This document shows positions 58,601 to 64,000 of a stretch of DNA of 64,000 nt, in pieces (position 1 is the stretch's first letter; each line of letters opens with the position of its first letter). The notes beneath the pieces were generated by a model that worked only from the letters and a program-made list of their open reading frames with translations, had not been told where the DNA came from and ran no database searches. The position numbers and the translations under genes are program-made. Source of the DNA: Allacma fusca (Eukaryota; Arthropoda; Collembola; Symphypleona; Sminthuridae); contig OX359246.1 of assembly GCA_947179485.1 (NCBI GenBank), positions 57,143,632 to 57,207,631 on the forward strand. Reading direction: 5' to 3'.

Positions 58601-60388
58601 CTCGCTATGCTTACCCCTACTGTGAATAGAATATGAATAGAGTAGTCACGCATACGCTCTGTAGTGAATAGAATTGAATAGAATATAAAACTTTTGGGGA
58701 GCACTGCAAATCCTTTATTATTAAAGAGCACTTTCTGTCCGTTTATTTTAAGTTTCGCGCGATCTTAATTCAATGGCCTTACAAAACGCCCAAAAGATGG
58801 CATGACAAGCACTCCTTATTATTAACGAGCACTACCTGTCGGTTATTTAAAGCTACTCTTAATATAAGCACGCAGGATTTAGGCATACAACAAGTCTATA
58901 CGACAGGGCTTGATTCATAAGCCGGTTGGATTTTAATTTCTACAATCACATTACCACCTCTTCAAGTAATTGTCTCTGTGAAGCACAGGGCTTTTACTAG
59001 TAATAAATATCGGATAATCCGACGGATATCCGAAAATCAAATTTTTAGCGCGTTCGAGCGACCAATAAGAACGAAGTGTGCAACAACAATTTGTCCAAAG
59101 AGTAACTGTGCCGCTTTTTACTTGTTTTTTTCTTAATTCTGTGCTTCACATTTACAGCGGTGTTTGTAAAGTTTTTCTTCAGTTTGTACATATGACGTAA
59201 TGCATGCAAAAATGATTAATATTGTGATGTAGTAAAAAGCTAATGCATTTTTGCAGTGAAAATTCCTAATACTTTTTTTATCACCCAATGGTATCAATTC
59301 GGATAATTTCGGATATCCGCGGATCGGATCGGATACTGCACTTATCCGATCCGAAAATTTCGGATCGGATACGGATGAATAAATTTTTTATCCGATCCGT
59401 AACCGGATAATAAGAAAATTTATCCGAAAATTTCGGTTCGGATCGGATTCGGATCGGATATTCGATTTATCCGGTCGGATGGAAGCCTTACATAACACGA
59501 TATTTAGCGCATGAGTAAGAATTCTTGATTCACTTAAATTACTCGGTCAAGTTCCTCAGGGATTGCCCGAACTGGGATAGGTTCAAATGGAATTGGGTCA
59601 TCTTCCCCGTTCCAGCTGGCTGCTTGATTGAATTCTTTGTACAAACCATAAGCAACGAGGCCAGCGCTTCGAATAGTCCTGTCTGTATTCGAACTGATGA
59701 TCCTTGTTTCGTCGGTGTCAAAACTGGTCTTCACTAGGTTTGAGTACCTCTCGCGGATATACAGACCTAACTCGTACATCTGCTTCTTTCCTTTCTATAG
59801 CCAAAAAAATAATAACGATTAAATGCTAAAACATTTCTGTCAATGAGCTCCTTTTGCAGCATATAGTCACAAGTCACAACATTACTCTGACTCAATGTTT
59901 GAAAACTGATGTAAGTGCATTGAGTTTATTGGACACAGTTTCACAACTGTAGGTTAAACAAATCCAATTATTTTTATTGCTAGTATAAATACGTACCTAT
60001 AATTGCATCGTAATGAGAATATTTTTTCTTGAAAAAATTCGACTTGCCTGTAAGAGCTCGTGCTGAATTATTTTTTTTATTTATGTAAATACATAATAAT
60101 TGTAAACGCTACCTCGGTTAGTCCAGCTGTTGCAGTCAAGTAAGATGCATCTGGAGTGCGTTGACCATGCCGAAAAATCTGTAACGGTTAACAAATTGAG
60201 TTGGAAAGGTTTTGAATCCGGGAATAAAATATTCTGGACAAAATAGAAACTTAAATATTGTTGTACCGTGAGCTCTTACTAACAATGTGAACGGATTTCA
60301 AGCCAGTTGTCCCTAGTGTATTGACGCCAAATATAATTGCAAACAGGATGGTCACAAAAAATACGTTTAATATTATATGTAGTTTCAT
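55660..60388 (-). CDS. Histidine acid phosphatase copy D, complete
   Basis: Exons 60284-60388, 60113-60178, 59543-59794, 56603-56812, 56170-56511, 55870-56059 and 55660-55814 encode the same 439-residue protein as copy C, as far as I can compare. Signal peptide, RHGQRTP, NTDRT, YSGHD and the C-terminal TM helix are all present. The 2.7 kb intron 3 carries the same three-level transposon nest. If the duplication is real in the genome, it doubles the dose of this enzyme. Confidence 0.88.
56854..59490. mobile_element. Three-level nest of hAT-like elements in intron 3, unit 2
   Basis: Copy of 44297-46933. Outer element 56854-59490, middle 57027-58706, inner 58081-58619, with the same TIRs and target duplications. 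Confidence 0.9.
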
Positions 60389-60465
60389 ATTTTTACCCAA
60401 CGCTTGTATATGAACCTTTCTGCGCAAAAATTTGGAAGGGTGTGAACACAGCATGACTAGCCGTC

Positions 60466-63400
60466 AAACTGAAGCATTTTAACATTGAAGCATTTTAAGC
60501 TGTTTCAATGCCAAGCGATTTAGTATTACTTGATAATCTACCAAGTATCACAGATTACAAATACTTTTCCAAGCGCTTACATGCACATATGTGCTTGAGA
60601 TAATGATTGATTATTCACCCTTCATTCAAAACGGTCGTAAAATTGTCACATGAAGCGTGTGTTTATTATCAGAATTTGTGCCAGAGGAATTGCTCACTTT
60701 GTAGCGCATTATTTGGTTTCGGATCTTGTTATCTAATAATTAGCACCTTGTAACGAAAACAATAATAGTACTTGAGCTCAGATGATCCCTTTCAGTGCCT
60801 GCATTAGGTGCAAAAAATTGCACCCGGTCTCTTATCTTAACCCATATTTCGGTTTTCACCTTCTGAGCCCCATGTCCTTTCCCAAAGTTGTAGGTGCCAA
60901 AAATTGAACCCAAGCCAATCAATTTGTTTAGTTTCTGCGTACAATAACGCATCTAAACACAAAGTAATTAAAAGTAAAGATACGCTTCATTTGCTAATTT
61001 AAATTTAATACGTAGGTTTTTATACCAAAAAACAAGCCCCTTTACCTGTGAATCCCTACATAATGATACGTATCAATCGAAATGTTGAAATAAATGAATA
61101 ATACGGCGTTATTATCTTTATTAGCTTTAATAAATTTCGAATTTGTCTGCCCTTTATTAACTCAAATTCCTGGGTTTTTATAATCTGACGTAGTCCAAGT
61201 TTGCACTTAAATCATGCAAGCATCAAAATAAAGAGCAATTTTTAGAGGAAGTTTCATCATGTCAAAAATGTGTTAGCCTTGAATGTATAGACAGTCTTGA
61301 GTTGATCTTGAGTCTCGAGAGTTTTATTATCGTCATAAAACTGAATGTGTTGTATCTACGAAGTGCAATCAGTTGCATCCTCGTGGTCAAGTTTCCTCTT
61401 CATGAAACTCCGTCTAGACGTGTTACTGTTGAGTCAGCACATTCAGTTCCTCTTTCTTTCTGATATTCACTCATAAATACTTACTTGACAGATTCATATG
61501 TGACAAAATCATTCATGACATTCTTACAATTAGTCAATTTCCTTAATTCATAAATGTTTTAACAATAATTTCAACACGAAATTTCGAAGTTGCTACAAAA
61601 ATTAAATAATTAAAAGTTCATTTTTTGATCAAAACTTCAAATTGCTTTTGCCAGGAATAAGCAATATCTCAACTTTCAAAAATTCAGCTTTCGAACAAAA
61701 TCATTCCTTTGCTTCTATCTTTTCAACATGATGTCTTCAATTTTGAACGCAGGATATTGATCTGCTTTTTGAAAAGATTGAAAAGAAATTTGCCAAGACA
61801 CGGGGAAATTGAATTATATTAAGTTTACCATCGCTCCTTATATCAGGGGATATCAATGTTTATTAGTTTCCTCTAGGTGTAACTACAGGATGGTTAATAA
61901 CCATTCCACCCCAGGCTGTGTCTATTCTCCGCATGCTGTACAATTGTAGAAACATTTCTTTGTGAAGAATTTGGTTGCAGATCTACAAGTATTTTCAAAG
62001 CAATCGGCTCATAAATACAAAAGCTTTGAACGATTTTCTAAAGTAAAATGGAAATAAGGGGATTGAACTTAAGAGAAGCCACTTCAGCGTCCATACGGAG
62101 TGAGAACTTTGCCTAACTCGATTGAATGGTAAGAGTAGGATGTGGGATGTGAATTTCTTGCGATAATGTACGGAAAAAGACGTCCTACACCTTTGCTGCA
62201 GAATTCTGAATGGCATCCTTCGGTAACAGGTTGTTCCATTTCTGAAGAATCCCAATAAATTCATTTACTTCGACGAAGTCACCTTTCTTCATGACTGCAC
62301 CTCTTGCAAGAAAGCAGAAGCACCCCAAAATTTTCTGCTACAAAACAGAATTAACTTTTTCGGAAATTCAGAATGGTCTGAAACTCTCAACTGATAAGAG
62401 CAAATGAGCACTATATGTGGGAGTCAACTTGAAATGAGACGCATTCTAATTGAGAAATTTTTCAACAACGACGTTAAAATAAATTACATGTACGAAGCAT
62501 TGATTCGGAAGATGGAATTCTTGACAAATGACACTGATGGTTACCAGAAACTTCTGTGGTCATTTCTGGTAAGACTGAAACAAATTAGGACTGGTGCAAA
62601 TTAGGATCTAACGTCTTACAGAATTTCTGTATCCTGGTCATAACTTCTATAATAATAATGCAATTTATTATTGTGGACCGATTGCCTTGAATTATTTTTT
62701 TCCTATCCAGATTAACCATGAAGCGCCTTTCACAATTGTACAGTATGATTGCATCCTGGAGAACCTAAAGGGACTACAGTTATTTATTATGTATATTTTC
62801 CTAATGTGCATTGGATAATTATTGAAGGTACCAGTCAAGAATGTATTAATGGATGCAATCCCAATAAGTTATCGACTTTCTTGGAGTACGTTAAAATGAT
62901 TTTGCACTCGCAGCAACTCATTGGCTATTATGTCGAAATCATGAAACTTATTTTTATATTCAATTACCCCTGATAAAGTGGTACATAACTTGTAACAGTA
63001 ATACAATTATGAATTGATTCAATTTTCACAAACAGGAATGGGCCATAAGAAGGAAAAGCCACACTTTAATGCTCACGAATTATTTGAAAACCATGCAACA
63101 TTAGGGATGAAGGTTATTTTCATTTGTGTAATTAAGTACCTATTGGGGATTGGAAAGTAGTACTAATCCCTTATTAACGCTTGTTAAACTGTTTTCTGTA
63201 TGTTTAATTTCCAAACCCAAAAATAATTTATAACGTTTCTGGATTTCGATAGTACTACGCTAATATAATTACATACTATGACTATCCTTAATGCAAGGAA
63301 ATACAGTTGTAATATCGTTTTAAATTTTTTCTGTTCATTCCTAGCATTGACTTTAGTACACGGACGAACTTGCAGAGTGAGTTAAATATTAGAGTACTTG

Positions 63401-63570
63401 AGTATTTATGGTTTGATGAAATCCCGTTCAACCCCATCCCTTCTATCAAAAAATACCGGCGTAAAGAATTCACACAAACCGCTGTTTCACAAGACAGGAA
63501 TTTCAATATTATTACACGTTAAATATATATGTATGTAATTATACGTATGATGCTTTGAAAATTATATTAT
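60466..63570. repeat. Partial third copy of the tandem unit
   Basis: Identical by eye to the unit starts from 60466 to 62474, then colinear but with substitutions and small indels to about 63570, where homology ends within the stretch before the receptor gene. The switch from identity to divergence suggests an older copy joined by recombination. Confidence 0.8.
62404..62818 (+). CDS. Hypothetical small two-exon gene, unit 3 copy
   Basis: Exons 62404-62568 and 62711-62818. One residue differs from the other copies (Met for Ile before EFLTND); both frames and splice sites are kept. Function unknown. Confidence 0.3.
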
Positions 63571-64000
63571 TAATTTGATGTACATGTATCTTCTCCTTAC
63601 TCCACAATGTACATTTGAATAATCACAAGTTACCTGACCCTTAGAATAATCTAATTTAAATAATGTTGATGACCTGTGCAACCTCGTATCTTTTGTTCTA
63701 AATTCTAATCCTAAGTAATGATAAGCTAACCCGATAAGAAATGAACTTTTAACCTACTTTGTAAAATCATGAAAAGAAATGCGTTCCAGAATTTTTGTGA
63801 GCAACTAAAAAACTATCTCTTCTGCTAACACTCAGAGCGACAACAACTTTAACCGTTTTTACTTCGTCAAAAAAGTACATTATTTTCTGTCGCAAACTCC
63901 CCCGTTTGTACATTCTATGCATTTGACCATCTCAGTTGTAACTCTGTTATTTCTGTGACTTCATAAACACTTTACTTCCATTTTGCCCATAACTAACATC
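63571..64000. other. Non-coding sequence to the end of the window
   Basis: No homology to the repeat unit and no exon that I can support. Confidence 0.4.

Larger units (their letters stand above)
47909..60465. repeat. Tandem segmental duplication, unit 2 (12,557 bases)
   Basis: Head-to-tail copy of 35340-47908. I saw no substitution in the coding parts I compared. The right minisatellite arm differs: a 48-base block is lost and 36 bases are gained, net minus 12, which accounts for the length difference. Confidence 0.9.

Overview
This is AT-rich eukaryotic nuclear DNA: genes are split by GT-AG introns, and the rest is mostly transposons (a tyrosine-recombinase retroelement, gypsy-type gag-pol, LINE remnants and many short terminal-inverted-repeat elements). 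The multi-pass membrane-protein family and the insect-like acid phosphatases suggest an arthropod. A springtail (Collembola) is my best guess, but that is inference.

Layout. A gene pair recurs through the window: a multi-pass, chemoreceptor-like membrane protein on + (last exon at 1-389; frameshifted copies at 38643-40175 and 51212-52744) followed tail to tail by a secreted or lysosomal histidine acid phosphatase on -. There are four phosphatase copies. A (7023-10975) is broken and truncated. B (33206-35262), C (43103-47831) and D (55660-60388) look complete, each with seven exons and a protein of about 437-439 residues. C and D lie in a very recent head-to-tail duplication of about 12.56 kb (35340-47908, 47909-60465, partial third copy from 60466). 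Units 1 and 2 appear almost identical, and their 12-base length difference is one minisatellite repeat.

The oldest part (1-21 kb) is heavily invaded. It holds TIR elements at 1559-2890, 3977-6519 (with two further elements inside), 7803-10570 (inside a phosphatase exon), 17603-18455 (inside a receptor-like exon) and 20844-21208, plus a degenerate DIRS-type retroelement at 10976-15008 with gag, RT-RNase H and tyrosine recombinase.

From 21866 to 30284 an 8.4 kb element with matching inverted ends and an exact 8-base target duplication encloses gag-like, unknown and RT/RNase H/integrase genes of the Ty3/gypsy type. I could find no LTRs. Its integrase carries a Ser/Pro-rich tail of about 760 residues. 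A LINE with most of ORF2 missing (30298-32456) sits directly beside it.

Across the window at least nine unrelated TIR families share one design: an 8-base target duplication (exact or nearly so), short TIRs, and inner flanks made of family-specific short repeats (for example GGGACGGG, CTAAACGC, GAATAG, TACCTACCATGT). Using the paralogous phosphatase units as empty sites lets many of these insertions be defined to the base.
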